Positions 1 through 8,447 of a stretch of DNA of 64,000 nt are shown piece by piece (position 1 is the first letter of the stretch; each line of letters opens with the position of its first letter). This DNA comes from Pirellulaceae bacterium (lineage in GTDB: Bacteria; Planctomycetota; Planctomycetia; Pirellulales; Pirellulaceae). The position numbers were made by a program, and so were the translations under genes. The notes beneath the pieces are model-generated. The model saw nothing but the letters and a program-made list of their open reading frames with translations, had not been told where the DNA came from and did not search any database. Where the stretch lies: the NCBI GenBank assembly GCA_029243025.1, contig JAQWSU010000034.1, positions 62,001 through 126,000 on the forward strand, read 5' to 3'.

Positions 1-331
1 GCTGTTCACCTTCCAATTCGTTCCGCACATAACGCACCTGGGGGCCGGAACGATTTGCGATCCACAGATCAACATCCCCGTCATAGTCCCAGTCAGCCAG
101 GGATAACACGCGACCATCATCCATGAAATCGAGTCCGGTTGCCGCTGATACATTCGCGAACCTGACTCCACCCGTGTTTAGAAAGCAACAGTTTCTTTCA
201 TGCCCACTTAGCGAACGTCCTGATCGGAGCAACGCATTGATCGCATTCCACCCCAAGTCGTAACGAATAATCTCGGACGTGGAAGCATGCTCTTCTGGAG
301 ACTGCGCCACGACCTGGCGCCACCAGAAACT
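1..331 (-). CDS. C-terminal half of FG-GAP/ASPIC-UnbV paralog 1 (partial, continues past left edge)
   Basis: This frame is open from just after the in-frame TGA at 332-334 to the window edge. It aligns residue by residue with the start of the second half of paralog 2: WRQVVAQSP, then RSLSGHERNCCFLNT, then the FG-GAP-like LADWDYDGDVDLWIANRSGP. It lies in the same frame as the upstream 650-codon ORF. Where paralog 2 has ATG three codons after the TGA, this copy has TGG, and no ATG follows for about 60 codons. It therefore has no evident start of its own, and I read it as the continuation of 332-2284 through the TGA. The ASPIC/UnbV and any thioredoxin or TPR parts would lie outside the window. 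Confidence 0.8.
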
Positions 332-334
332 TCA
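304..334 (-). promoter_or_regulatory. Candidate UGA recoding site with SECIS-like hairpin (paralog 1)
   Basis: The in-frame TGA is at 332-334. Eleven nucleotides after it a perfect 6-bp stem begins, GCGCCA pairing with TGGCGC, closing a GGTCG loop (304-320). The loop starts 17 nt after the UGA with GG. The described bacterial SECIS rules are a loop 16-37 nt downstream with a G in its first two positions, and E. coli fdhF has a GGUCU loop. Selenocysteine insertion is inferred, not shown. Confidence 0.6.
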
Positions 335-2284
335 CAAATCGTTATTATTATCCGCAGTCACAAAGCCATTCGTCACATACAAATCCCGCCAACCATCATT
401 GTTCAAGTCGACAAAAAGTGAGCCCCAGGCCCAGCGGCCCATGGTGACACCCAAATCAACGCTGCGATCCGAAAACCGCCCATCACCAAGATTCTCAAAC
501 AACGAATTACCGCGTGCATGGCGCTGAAATCCGACCAGGTCTTCCCTTTCCGCTTGGGGTTTAAACTGTTGCTGTCGCGTAATCCGACTGCCCGCAGACG
601 AGAACATATTACTGACGTACAAATCCATTTTCCCATCATTATTGTGGTCCCCCCAAGCTGCCGACATCCCTGGACCAATGTCTTCCACTTCCGCCACCGG
701 AGCGACGTCCACAAAAAAGCCTTCTTCATTGCGATAGAGATTATTTCGCCCGAAATCATTGGCAACATAAAGATCAAAATCACCATCGTTATCGAAATCG
801 TCCCACACTGACGCCAAACTGAATCGCAGATTATTTTCATCTAAGCCAATTTCCTGAGTCACGTCTCGGAAGACCCAATCGCCCTCATTCCGAAACATAA
901 AATTCGAGCCACCATTATTTGCGTCGTGGTACGGCATGGGGCTAACAAAAATATCGGTGGGCCGAGTTTGGGCCGCTGCACTGTATCCACACACATACAG
1001 GTCAAGGTTGCCATCGGAGTCGTAATCAATCGCGTTAAACGAAAACAGCCGGCTATCCGTCGATATCCTATTCCTCAACGGAAATCGTCCCGTCCCATCA
1101 TTCTCATGCAAAAGCACTTCGGTACTTTGGGTAAGCAATAAGTCTTGGTCACCATCGTTATCAAGATCCACCCACAATGCGGCGCGGGTACTGTCAAGCC
1201 AATCGACCCCCGCCGCTTTCGATTCATCGACAAGTGATCCATCCGCTTGCCGAACAAGCAAACGATTCGGTAAAGCGGAAGGTTGACAAAGATAGATATC
1301 ATCCAGTCCGTCACCGTTTGCATCCCCGATCGCCATACCATTCCCGCGTCCTTCGACACCAATCGACCCCTCCAGGTTTCCATACCAATAGTCTCGACCA
1401 TGGATTAATTGGCTGTCTAACGCGGCTAGTCCCTCAAGGGCCGAACGTGTGCAATCGGAAAACAACATGGGACTGTTCGTGCTAACGACAACCTCCTCGT
1501 AATCGTCAACCCGTATCGATTTCAAACGAGGTGGTGTCGCTTGGCCAAAAATCGCCCAGCTGCAATCCCAGCGAGCATTGACCTGAGCCTGCCCTGTTTC
1601 GGCTGCTCCAACAAACTCGCAAAGCACCGTGGTCCTGGCGGCGTCTGCTTGCAAATCAACTTTGACAATCTTAAATTTGTAACGAAGTTCCGCATCTTCC
1701 TTGAACAGTTTCCGCAGGCTCCGCAAGTCGTCTGCAAAACCTTGTGCACCCTTTCGTCCTGCATTTTCCTTTTCCGCTTCATCGGGCCGCCGCACCAGAA
1801 ACGGCGGTTCGTCGACCGTCGTTTCCAAAGCCGGTCTGAGCTGCCCTCCTTGGTACGCTTCCGTACAAAGTTCCTTAAGTTCGCTCGAATTGGCTAAGGG
1901 AGGATGACTCACGACGCCACCAATCTTCTTCAATTGCCGCATCGCCAAATCACTAAACCGTTCGGAATCCCAACCATCGACCAGGGGATCTTCCCGAGCA
2001 ACCACATCACGAATGACCGCATCATAATCACGCCCTTCGAGTGACGGATGCAGCTGCGGAGAATTGCGGCTGGCGGGAACTTCACCGGCAGACGCGTCGC
2101 TTTCATTGACGGAGCGTGAATCGGCCTGAGGCGTTCCAGCAACTACACCGGCGGGCGGATCGGTCGAAGAGACAGGAGCAGTCCCCCCACATCCGGCAGC
2201 GATAAAGCTGCAAGTGACCGTGCCTCCCCAAATGATTCGCCGCAGCGTTCGATCAATCCGGAATACGAAGATGAATGAATGCAT
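332..2284 (-). CDS. FG-GAP repeat lipoprotein, paralog 1 (part upstream of in-frame UGA)
   Basis: 650 codons. The N-terminus carries a lipoprotein-like signal ending IAAGC (Cys at residue 32), so export and anchoring are likely. Residues about 60-290 form a conserved region also present in the neighbouring paralog (DGWDSERFSDLA; YKFKIVKVDLQAD). From about residue 315 FG-GAP/integrin-type repeats follow (GDANGDGLDDIYLC, WVDLDNDGDQDLLL, YDSDGNLDLYVCGY, DDFDNDGDFDLYVAND, DHNNDGKMDLYVSN, VDLNNDGWRDLYVTNG); these usually make calcium-binding beta-propeller blades. The frame ends NNNDL-TGA in the middle of the propeller/ASPIC homology and the same frame continues, so the stop is probably read through. 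It starts 38 bp after paralog 2 ends, so the two are probably co-transcribed. Function is unknown; the family is common in planctomycetes. Confidence 0.9.
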   Translation of the reverse strand: MHSFIFVFRIDRTLRRIIWGGTVTCSFIAAGCGGTAPVSSTDPPAGVVAGTPQADSRSVNESDASAGEVPASRNSPQLHPSLEGRDYDAVIRDVVAREDPLVDGWDSERFSDLAMRQLKKIGGVVSHPPLANSSELKELCTEAYQGGQLRPALETTVDEPPFLVRRPDEAEKENAGRKGAQGFADDLRSLRKLFKEDAELRYKFKIVKVDLQADAARTTVLCEFVGAAETGQAQVNARWDCSWAIFGQATPPRLKSIRVDDYEEVVVSTNSPMLFSDCTRSALEGLAALDSQLIHGRDYWYGNLEGSIGVEGRGNGMAIGDANGDGLDDIYLCQPSALPNRLLVRQADGSLVDESKAAGVDWLDSTRAALWVDLDNDGDQDLLLTQSTEVLLHENDGTGRFPLRNRISTDSRLFSFNAIDYDSDGNLDLYVCGYSAAAQTRPTDIFVSPMPYHDANNGGSNFMFRNEGDWVFRDVTQEIGLDENNLRFSLASVWDDFDNDGDFDLYVANDFGRNNLYRNEEGFFVDVAPVAEVEDIGPGMSAAWGDHNNDGKMDLYVSNMFSSAGSRITRQQQFKPQAEREDLVGFQRHARGNSLFENLGDGRFSDRSVDLGVTMGRWAWGSLFVDLNNDGWRDLYVTNGFVTADNNNDL

Positions 2285-2322
2285 GGCAAGTCTTAAGGAA
2301 AATGAAATGAATCAACGATCAC

Positions 2323-4371
2323 TTACGGCGCGTGAAACGGCTTGTCCTCTTGGTACAACAACAGCCGTCTTTCCATGCTACGTGAGGCGTTCAAGTCGCC
2401 GGCCGTTTTTGCCTTTCGAATTGCTTCCTTGATTGTCGCAACGGCGTCTTCGTACTGCCCCGCTTCAGCCAAGGCGGCGGCCAGCGTATCCAGATTGCTC
2501 GGATCGCGTGAAGCGGGTCGGCTACAGACACGTTCTGCGAGCTCCACCGCCCGCTGCCCATCCCGCAGGGAAGCATCCGAACTGGTTGCCAGCGTCCAAG
2601 CAAGATTATTAACTGCGGGATAAAAATCCCGATTGATCTCCACCGCTTTCGAATAATGCTCCAACGCATCTTTGAGTTGGCCTTGAGCGTGATAGATATT
2701 ACCAATTTGGTGATAGGTTGCCGCGCTGGGACGTAATTCCACCGCCTGAATTAGTTGCCGAATCGCTTCGTCCGGCGCACCGCTTTTCAAACGCGCCATT
2801 CCCAATTTGAAACGCAACTCGGGATCATTTTGCCTCCGCTCCAAAGCTTTTTCAAAATGATCAGCAGCCAGATCAAATTTCTCAAGTCGGTTTAGAACTC
2901 GGCCAAGTTCAATGTGTGACTGACGATGGCTGGGGTCGCTAATTAGCGCTTGCTGAAACGCGTCCGCCGATTCTTCCAAACGGTTTTGATCAAAATAGAT
3001 TGCTCCCAACAGGATATTGGCGTCAGCCCGATTAAATCTCGGATTCTTAACTTGGGTTGACTGCAGATATTTAAGATATTCTTCTGTCTCGCGGATAAAG
3101 CCACCTTCCACGAGCTTGACGGCGATTTGATTGGGCGACGCACCCGCGGGCGTCCCCAGCCAAATGCCCGGATAGGGGACGCTCGCTGCGACCACCTCTT
3201 CGGGCGACGCATCCATCAACCGCGAGTCGGCAATCAACTGCTGCGCGGATACTGGCCCCTTGTAAATGACGCGTAAATTCCCTCTGCCGTCAATCAGGAA
3301 ACTTGTTGGAACCGGCATTGGCTTCTGCCGCCGAACAATACTGCGTTGCAACACGTCAAACTGCTGCGACAAATCAGGCATCGCAAAACCTCGCTCGAAC
3401 GGAAATTGCAACTGATCGAGCATTGCGTTTACTTCTTCTAGCTGGGCCTCTCGATTTGCGTCGGGTTCGTCGACATTCACCGCCACAATTTCAAGCCCAC
3501 ACGACCGCAATTCTTCAGCGTGCTTCTTCCACGCGTCCAACTCGTGAAGACACGGCTTGCACCAAGTCGCCCACAAATTGATCAACCGAGTCTTACCCTG
3601 CTTGCTAGCGATCGTCTCTGGCTGTCCTTTCGAATTGGTGTACCGCAACACCGGAACAGGTATCGGCGAAATCAGCACGATGCGAGATTGGTCAGTTGAA
3701 GGTGGAACCTTGACTTTCGATGGTTCCAACACAATCGATCGATCGGACTGCTCCAATAACTCAGATTCACCTCGACCTTCGACTAACTTGTACCGTTGAT
3801 TGGCCTCAACTCCGATGAACGTTTCACGATCGCCATGAGGCCACGCGACTACCACTCTTTCAATTTGCCTTCGATCCCCTAAACCAAAGTGCACCCATTT
3901 GCTGGACTGGGCTAAATAACCCTCGCCTGCGCGAAGTGTTCGCATCCGGCGTGGATGCTCAGGATCGTCGGCTAAATAAATTTCGACACGAGCGCCGATG
4001 GCGTCCCGATTACAATGAACACCCTGCAATCGAAAAGCAACAAAACCATAATCATTCTCTTGGTCGTTCCGCAAAAACCGGCATTGAGGTCCGGTTCGAT
4101 TTGCAATCCACATGTCCAGGTCGCCGTCAACATCCCAATCCGCCAGCGCCACCACGCGTCCATCATCATCAAAATCGAGGTTGGCAACGGCAGCGATATT
4201 GGCAAAACGCCCGCCCCGCGTATTGAGAAAACAACAATTACGTTCATGCCCACTTAACGAGCGACCGGATTTGAGCATCGTATTCAGAGCTTTCCAGCCA
4301 ACGTCATAGCGGACCACTTCGCCGGCAGGTGCGTTCTCACCCGGTGATTGCGCCACGACCTGGCGCCACAT
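2323..4371 (-). CDS. FG-GAP/ASPIC-UnbV-thioredoxin-TPR protein, paralog 2 (part downstream of in-frame UGA)
   Basis: 682 codons if read from the ATG three codons after the TGA. The order is a last FG-GAP-like repeat (about residues 70-85, LADWDVDGDLDMWIANR), an ASPIC/UnbV domain (about 110-200, GARVEIYLAD, LRAGEGYLAQSSKWVHFGLG), a TlpA/thioredoxin-like domain with the dithiol WCKPC at about 266-270, then TPR units from about 420 to 650 (NRLEESADAFQQALISDP, EKFDLAADHFEKALERR, GQLKDALEHYSKAVEINRD). FG-GAP and ASPIC/UnbV normally sit in one polypeptide, and here the split falls inside that unit. The ORF is in frame with 4378-6357, separated only by TGA plus two codons. I read both as one protein of 1344 codons; independent start at this ATG is the alternative. 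The role is unknown. The redox-active dithiol suggests an extracytoplasmic thiol function. Confidence 0.88.
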   Translation of the reverse strand: MWRQVVAQSPGENAPAGEVVRYDVGWKALNTMLKSGRSLSGHERNCCFLNTRGGRFANIAAVANLDFDDDGRVVALADWDVDGDLDMWIANRTGPQCRFLRNDQENDYGFVAFRLQGVHCNRDAIGARVEIYLADDPEHPRRMRTLRAGEGYLAQSSKWVHFGLGDRRQIERVVVAWPHGDRETFIGVEANQRYKLVEGRGESELLEQSDRSIVLEPSKVKVPPSTDQSRIVLISPIPVPVLRYTNSKGQPETIASKQGKTRLINLWATWCKPCLHELDAWKKHAEELRSCGLEIVAVNVDEPDANREAQLEEVNAMLDQLQFPFERGFAMPDLSQQFDVLQRSIVRRQKPMPVPTSFLIDGRGNLRVIYKGPVSAQQLIADSRLMDASPEEVVAASVPYPGIWLGTPAGASPNQIAVKLVEGGFIRETEEYLKYLQSTQVKNPRFNRADANILLGAIYFDQNRLEESADAFQQALISDPSHRQSHIELGRVLNRLEKFDLAADHFEKALERRQNDPELRFKLGMARLKSGAPDEAIRQLIQAVELRPSAATYHQIGNIYHAQGQLKDALEHYSKAVEINRDFYPAVNNLAWTLATSSDASLRDGQRAVELAERVCSRPASRDPSNLDTLAAALAEAGQYEDAVATIKEAIRKAKTAGDLNASRSMERRLLLYQEDKPFHAP

Positions 4372-4380
4372 AAAGCTTCA
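4350..4380 (-). promoter_or_regulatory. Candidate UGA recoding site with SECIS-like hairpin (paralog 2)
   Basis: The in-frame TGA is at 4378-4380; the hairpin occupies 4350-4366 (GCGCCA stem, GGTCG loop, TGGCGC stem). The loop begins 17 nt after the UGA, as in paralog 1. The 20 bases of the hairpin region are identical in both paralogs. Codons on either side differ at third positions (AGT/AGC, TTC/TTT, CAG/CAA, TCT/TCA, CCA/CCG), which suggests selection on the RNA. Confidence 0.62.
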
Positions 4381-6357
4381 CAAATCATTATTGTTGTCGG
4401 CAGTAATGAACCCATTCGCTACATACAGGTCTTCCCACCCATCATTATTGAGATCGACAAAGAGTGAGCCCCAAGCCCACCGCCCCAACGTCACACCCAA
4501 GTCCACACTTCGATCGGCAAAACCATTTTCCCCCACGTTTTCAAACAGCGAATTCCCACGGGCATGTCGTCGAAATAGCTTTTTCTGCTCGGCGTCCAAA
4601 CCTGATTTAAACTGCTGTTGATGAGTGATGCGATTACCGGCCGACGAAAACATATTACTCACATACAAATCCGGGCGCGCGTCGTTATTAAAATCACCCC
4701 AGGCGCTTGACATCCCAGGACCGATATCTTCGACATCAAGGTCCGCTGCGACGTCCTTAAATTGCCCATCATCATTCCGGTAAAGGTTATTGCGACCAAA
4801 GTCGTTCGAAACATAAACATCCAGATCGCCATCGCTGTCGAAATCTTCCCAGGCCGACGCGTAGCTGAAACGCCGATTGTTTTCTCCTAAGCCGATTTGT
4901 TCCGTCACATCGGTAAATGCCCAATCCCCTTCATTCCGTAACATGATGTTCGGTGCACCGTTATTCGCATCATGAAAGGGCATTGGATTCGCGAACACAT
5001 CGTTCACGTCCGCACCAGAACTGAGCGTGTAACCACAAATAAACAGATCTAGATCCTTGTCACCGTCATAATCAACCGCGTTGATCGCAAACAAACTACT
5101 GACGGAATCGACAATTGACTTGGTAACAAATCGGCCTGATCCGTCATTTGCTTGAATAACCACTTTGCCACCCAGGACCGCCACCAAATCTTGATCCGCA
5201 TCATTGTCCAAATCCACCAACAGAGCCGCGCGAGTCCCCTCCAACCAGTTGACTCCCGCCTCCGGTGCAATGTCCGTAACGGACCCATCCTCGTTTTGAA
5301 TCAGAAGCAGATTTGGTAAAGCTGGCGATTGACAGAGATAGACGTCGTCCAAACCGTCTCCGTTAACGTCACCCACAGCAATACCATGCCCGGCTGCCGG
5401 ACGCGCGATGGAGCCATCAAAACGGTCGGTCCAATGATCAATTCCATAAATCAACTGACGCTGAAATCGATCCGTATTGCGAAAGACGGATTCTGTACAA
5501 TCAGCAAACATTGAATCAACTGAACCGCGGTACACCACTTCTTCGTAGTCGTCGATTGCAATCGATTTAAGGAAGGGAGGACCGTCGGGTCCGACCCCGC
5601 GTTGCCAATCACAGGTCCATGTGGAATTGACTTGTACCGCCTGTTTTGATTGACGACCGCTAACTTGAAAATAGGCGCGTGTTTTCGCCAGGTCGCCTTC
5701 CAGTTCGACGCGGACAATTTTGAATTTAAAACGCAGATCGGCGAGGCCTTCCAAAGGAGCCGCCTGCTGATTGATCAAAGCCACCAGCCCCGCTCGCCCC
5801 CGAAATGCCTCGGACTCAGCCGTGTTCACTGCGGAATCGGATCGCATTACAACGAGTGTCTTATCGCGAAAAATCGGCTCCAGGACAGCAGGGCGCAGAT
5901 TACCGCTGCTGAAATCCTCCGCAGCCACCGCAGCGGCATGTGCGTCATCTCGTAAAGCAGGATCGATCAGCATCTTGCCAAAAAGCTTCAATTGGGCCGA
6001 AGCAAGTTCACTGAAACGCTCTGAGTCCCAACCGTCGACCGTCGGGTCCTCACGTTCCGCCACAGCCCGGACCACGGTATCAAATCGAACTTTCTCCAAG
6101 CCGGGCAAAACTGGCAGATCAACGGCTTTCGGCACGGAAACCGATGCCGTTCCGTTCTCATCGGCTTCGGGCGTTGCCGAAACCGGATCGGGACGCGGCC
6201 CTTCGATGCGGAGCTGCCGAACGCAAAAAACGGCTACCGTGATGGCGATCAGACCCAAGAGCCCCCCCCGCCACCAACGAGGCTTTCCGATCCGCTCTCG
6301 TCTCGACTCCGTCTTTTTTGACTGGGAACTGCTTACACGACGCTTACGCTTACTCAT
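4378..6357 (-). CDS. FG-GAP repeat membrane-anchored protein, paralog 2 (part upstream of in-frame UGA)
   Basis: 659 codons from the ATG at 6357. I chose this over the upstream in-frame ATG at 6393 because MSKRKRR is preceded by GAGG at a good distance and is followed by a basic segment and one membrane segment (GGLLGLIAITVAVF). A region shared with paralog 1 follows (DGWDSERFSELA; LRFKFKIVRVELEGD), then FG-GAP repeats from about residue 325 (GDVNGDGLDDVYLC, DFDSDGDLDVYVSND, DFNNDARPDLYVSN, VDLNNDGWEDLYVANG). It ends NNNDL-TGA exactly where paralog 1 does, and the frame continues into 2323-4371. It is anchored by a membrane helix, whereas paralog 1 has a lipobox. First gene of the leftward unit; it has no obvious terminator before paralog 1. 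Confidence 0.9.
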   Translation of the reverse strand: MSKRKRRVSSSQSKKTESRRERIGKPRWWRGGLLGLIAITVAVFCVRQLRIEGPRPDPVSATPEADENGTASVSVPKAVDLPVLPGLEKVRFDTVVRAVAEREDPTVDGWDSERFSELASAQLKLFGKMLIDPALRDDAHAAAVAAEDFSSGNLRPAVLEPIFRDKTLVVMRSDSAVNTAESEAFRGRAGLVALINQQAAPLEGLADLRFKFKIVRVELEGDLAKTRAYFQVSGRQSKQAVQVNSTWTCDWQRGVGPDGPPFLKSIAIDDYEEVVYRGSVDSMFADCTESVFRNTDRFQRQLIYGIDHWTDRFDGSIARPAAGHGIAVGDVNGDGLDDVYLCQSPALPNLLLIQNEDGSVTDIAPEAGVNWLEGTRAALLVDLDNDADQDLVAVLGGKVVIQANDGSGRFVTKSIVDSVSSLFAINAVDYDGDKDLDLFICGYTLSSGADVNDVFANPMPFHDANNGAPNIMLRNEGDWAFTDVTEQIGLGENNRRFSYASAWEDFDSDGDLDVYVSNDFGRNNLYRNDDGQFKDVAADLDVEDIGPGMSSAWGDFNNDARPDLYVSNMFSSAGNRITHQQQFKSGLDAEQKKLFRRHARGNSLFENVGENGFADRSVDLGVTLGRWAWGSLFVDLNNDGWEDLYVANGFITADNNNDL

Positions 6358-6393
6358 CGAGACCTCGTAGCCGATGGGACAAACCACCCACAA

Positions 6394-6850
6394 TCATATG
6401 CCGTCGCAGGCACTGATCCAGAAATGCCGCCATAAATCCGGAGCAATTGAAAATTGACGCCGCTGCGATCGTGCGTCAAGTCTGCTGTTATTATGACAAT
6501 AACCGTTAGAAATGAAAAATCTGACGCCCGTTTTTGCCCCCTTTGTTGCAACCTCCCATTTGGGCCAACAATCGGCTCAAATGGCGAAAACGACCGTTTT
6601 AAGCCTGACAAACCGCACGGCAAACCTCACGAAGTCGGCATCGTCAAGGCGAGAGAGCCACTTGGTCATATCCGCCGGCTCTCCCAGGAAGCTTTTTTCA
6701 CCCTTCGAGGGAAGTGGATCGAACAGGCAGCAACAAAAAACGCCCGCCACCATGGGGAATCAACGGATGGACACCACCGGGCCACGCAGCGCCGCCCGAG
6801 CGGAGGTAAAATCTGGCGTGCATCACCCATCAGTCGCTGCCAGGACGGCA
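6394..6850. other. Intergenic region between PEP-CTERM gene and FG-GAP paralog 2
   Basis: No convincing gene. Several overlapping frames are open on both strands but they lack protein-like composition and a ribosome site. The promoter of the leftward FG-GAP unit should lie here, though I could not pick a clear box. Confidence 0.5.
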
Positions 6851-6851
6851 C

Positions 6852-6885
6852 AAAAAAAGAGCCGCTTGACGAAGCGGCTCTTTTT
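6852..6885. terminator. Bidirectional intrinsic terminator
   Basis: A perfect 9-bp stem, GAGCCGCTT with AAGCGGCTC, closes a 4-base GACG loop. It is flanked by seven A on the left and five T on the right, so it has a U-tract in either direction. It lies 26 bp past the stop of the leftward PEP-CTERM gene and is most likely its terminator. Confidence 0.9.
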
Positions 6886-6910
6886 CGAATTTGCGTTTGC
6901 CCGCGGGGCC

Positions 6911-7798
6911 TTAGCGACGGCGACGCGCCAGTCCAACAAAGCCCGCTAACGCCAGCCCAAGCAGGGTCAGAGTCGACGGCTCGGGAATCTGATTGATCGA
7001 CCAATTGTCGTACGTCACGCCCAGCATGTTATCAACTCCAACCTGGTCATTGTGCATGCTGTAAGCAAGACCAACATACCAGTCACCATCGCTAGGAACG
7101 TTATCAACTGCAGCGGAGTAGGACCATACACCGGGAGTGCCATCAAGGTCTTTGGCCGTTCCAGCAACAAACGAGTTCGTTGCCTTGGTGTATTGGAGGC
7201 TCAACCAAGTTGCAACCGTACCGTCTGCTGTAAACGTGTTGTTGGCAACTTCGGCACCGAGAAGATCTTGCTCGGAACCAGCGGCAGCGATGATGCCATT
7301 CTCAAATCCACCTTGGCCATCGTTTTGAGTACGACCAGCAAGACGAACAGGAACGGGACTTTCGCCAGCAAGCTGGGAACCGTTGCCGTTAGCCAACTGA
7401 GCCATGGCATTGGCACTGTTACCATCAAGAGTCGAGCGAGCGTGGATACCTGCTTTTCCCCAACGGCCAGCGGTAGCTTCGGTTTGAGCTACAACGCGAA
7501 CGGTAGCGGTGAAATCACCAGCTTCTTGAGCACTGTCGTGCAAGTAGATGAATTGGTCACCACCATTCCACATGTCACCACCGTCGATGTCCATGAGGGT
7601 CACTTGGCTCGCACCTACACCAGCCCCGTCACCGACAGCCGTCGCGTAGCCGGTTGGAATGAATCCAGCATTGTTAGGTGCGCCGCTTGAACTGTCCACA
7701 TAAGTAGCAGTGTTCAAACCGGCGATTGCAGACGACGCGACCGAAAGTGCGACCGCCACTGCAACTGCAACTGCAGGCATCATAATTCTACGGAACAT
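6911..7798 (-). CDS. PEP-CTERM sorting domain protein
   Basis: 295 aa. An Ala/Val-rich signal peptide (about residues 1-26, cleavage near AIAG) leads to a body rich in Gly, Asn, Thr and Ala that looks like an extracellular beta-sandwich; I do not recognise its family. The C-terminus is a textbook PEP-CTERM signal: PEPST, a hydrophobic stretch (LTLLGLALAGFVGLA) and RRRR. In other bacteria such tails are processed by an exosortase and the product goes to the surface or to exopolysaccharide. No exosortase is seen in this window. The ATG has GGTGGAG about 8 nt upstream. It has a terminator just after the stop and is isolated, so monocistronic. Confidence 0.92.
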   Translation of the reverse strand: MFRRIMMPAVAVAVAVALSVASSAIAGLNTATYVDSSSGAPNNAGFIPTGYATAVGDGAGVGASQVTLMDIDGGDMWNGGDQFIYLHDSAQEAGDFTATVRVVAQTEATAGRWGKAGIHARSTLDGNSANAMAQLANGNGSQLAGESPVPVRLAGRTQNDGQGGFENGIIAAAGSEQDLLGAEVANNTFTADGTVATWLSLQYTKATNSFVAGTAKDLDGTPGVWSYSAAVDNVPSDGDWYVGLAYSMHNDQVGVDNMLGVTYDNWSINQIPEPSTLTLLGLALAGFVGLARRRR

Positions 7799-7859
7799 AA
7801 TTTCTCCACCATTAATCTAGTAACTTTGAATTCAATCGGATTGTCATAGATTACGCATC

Positions 7860-7937
7860 AAAAAAAAAAGTGCACACGCAACTTCCCAGAGACCGAATCA
7901 ATCGGATCGTATGGAACTAGCGTCTACACTTTTTTTT
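7860..7937. repeat. Imperfect long hairpin, A-tract to T-tract
   Basis: A run of ten A leads into GTG...ACGC...TTCC, matched by GGAA...GCGT...CAC and a run of eight T. An inner CCGA/TCGG hairpin sits near the middle. The outline resembles a bidirectional terminator or a small structured RNA. Confidence 0.5.
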
Positions 7938-7992
7938 CAGCAGTAGCGTTGCCTTATGAGTTGCTAAATCTTTAACGACTAAACATTGATTC

Positions 7993-8068
7993 AAAAAAAA
8001 ATACCAAGTCGGATGACCCCCAGGCATTTGCCTATTGGGACAATCCGATTTGGTATTTCGATTTTTTT
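7993..8068. repeat. Long hairpin with A-tract and T-tract, possible bidirectional terminator
   Basis: AATACCAAGTCGGAT (8000-8014) pairs with ATCCGATTTGGTATT (8043-8057) with one G-U wobble. Inside is a second stem, AGGC-ATTT-GCCT. The left side is preceded by A8 and the right side is followed by T7. It may terminate the leftward transglutaminase transcript, although that stop codon is about 380 bp away. Confidence 0.55.
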
Positions 8069-8447
8069 GAACTCGTTAGCGTTGCCTGATGGTTTTCGTA
8101 TCACAACCACTTCGTGACGCGGATCCGAGCCTCACTACTTCGTACCCTCGCCTGAATCGGTAGTTAGTGTAACAATCCCAGGCCCAAGAAACAACCTCTT
8201 TCCCCAAAATTACCTATTCGCAAATCTCGTCAGTTGATCTCACTGACATTTTGTTCATGAATGTGAACACTACGCGCTCCAATCGGTGCAAAAAGCAATC
8301 TACCACAGCCCGAAGCAGCGATCGAATGAGTTCAGAAACACCGATACCACCACGCTAGGAGACGAGAAATCGGTGTATTTTTGACAGATCGAGCGAAAAT
8401 CCAGCAGCTTTCCGCCATCGATTTGTGGTCGCTACAGCTCGCTTGCT

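Larger units (their letters stand above)
7799..8447. other. Intergenic region with two large A/T-flanked hairpins
   Basis: No gene seen. It holds two long inverted repeats (listed separately), each followed on the plus strand by the same short sequence (TAGCGTTGCCT). The remainder carries no protein-like frame. The promoter of the leftward PEP-CTERM gene should be near its left end. Confidence 0.6.

Noticed and set aside
403-840. Long overlapping frames opposite or shifted within the FG-GAP genes
   Set aside because: They lie wholly inside well-supported genes, have no motif, and arise from the low stop density of the DNGDG-type repeat codons in other frames.
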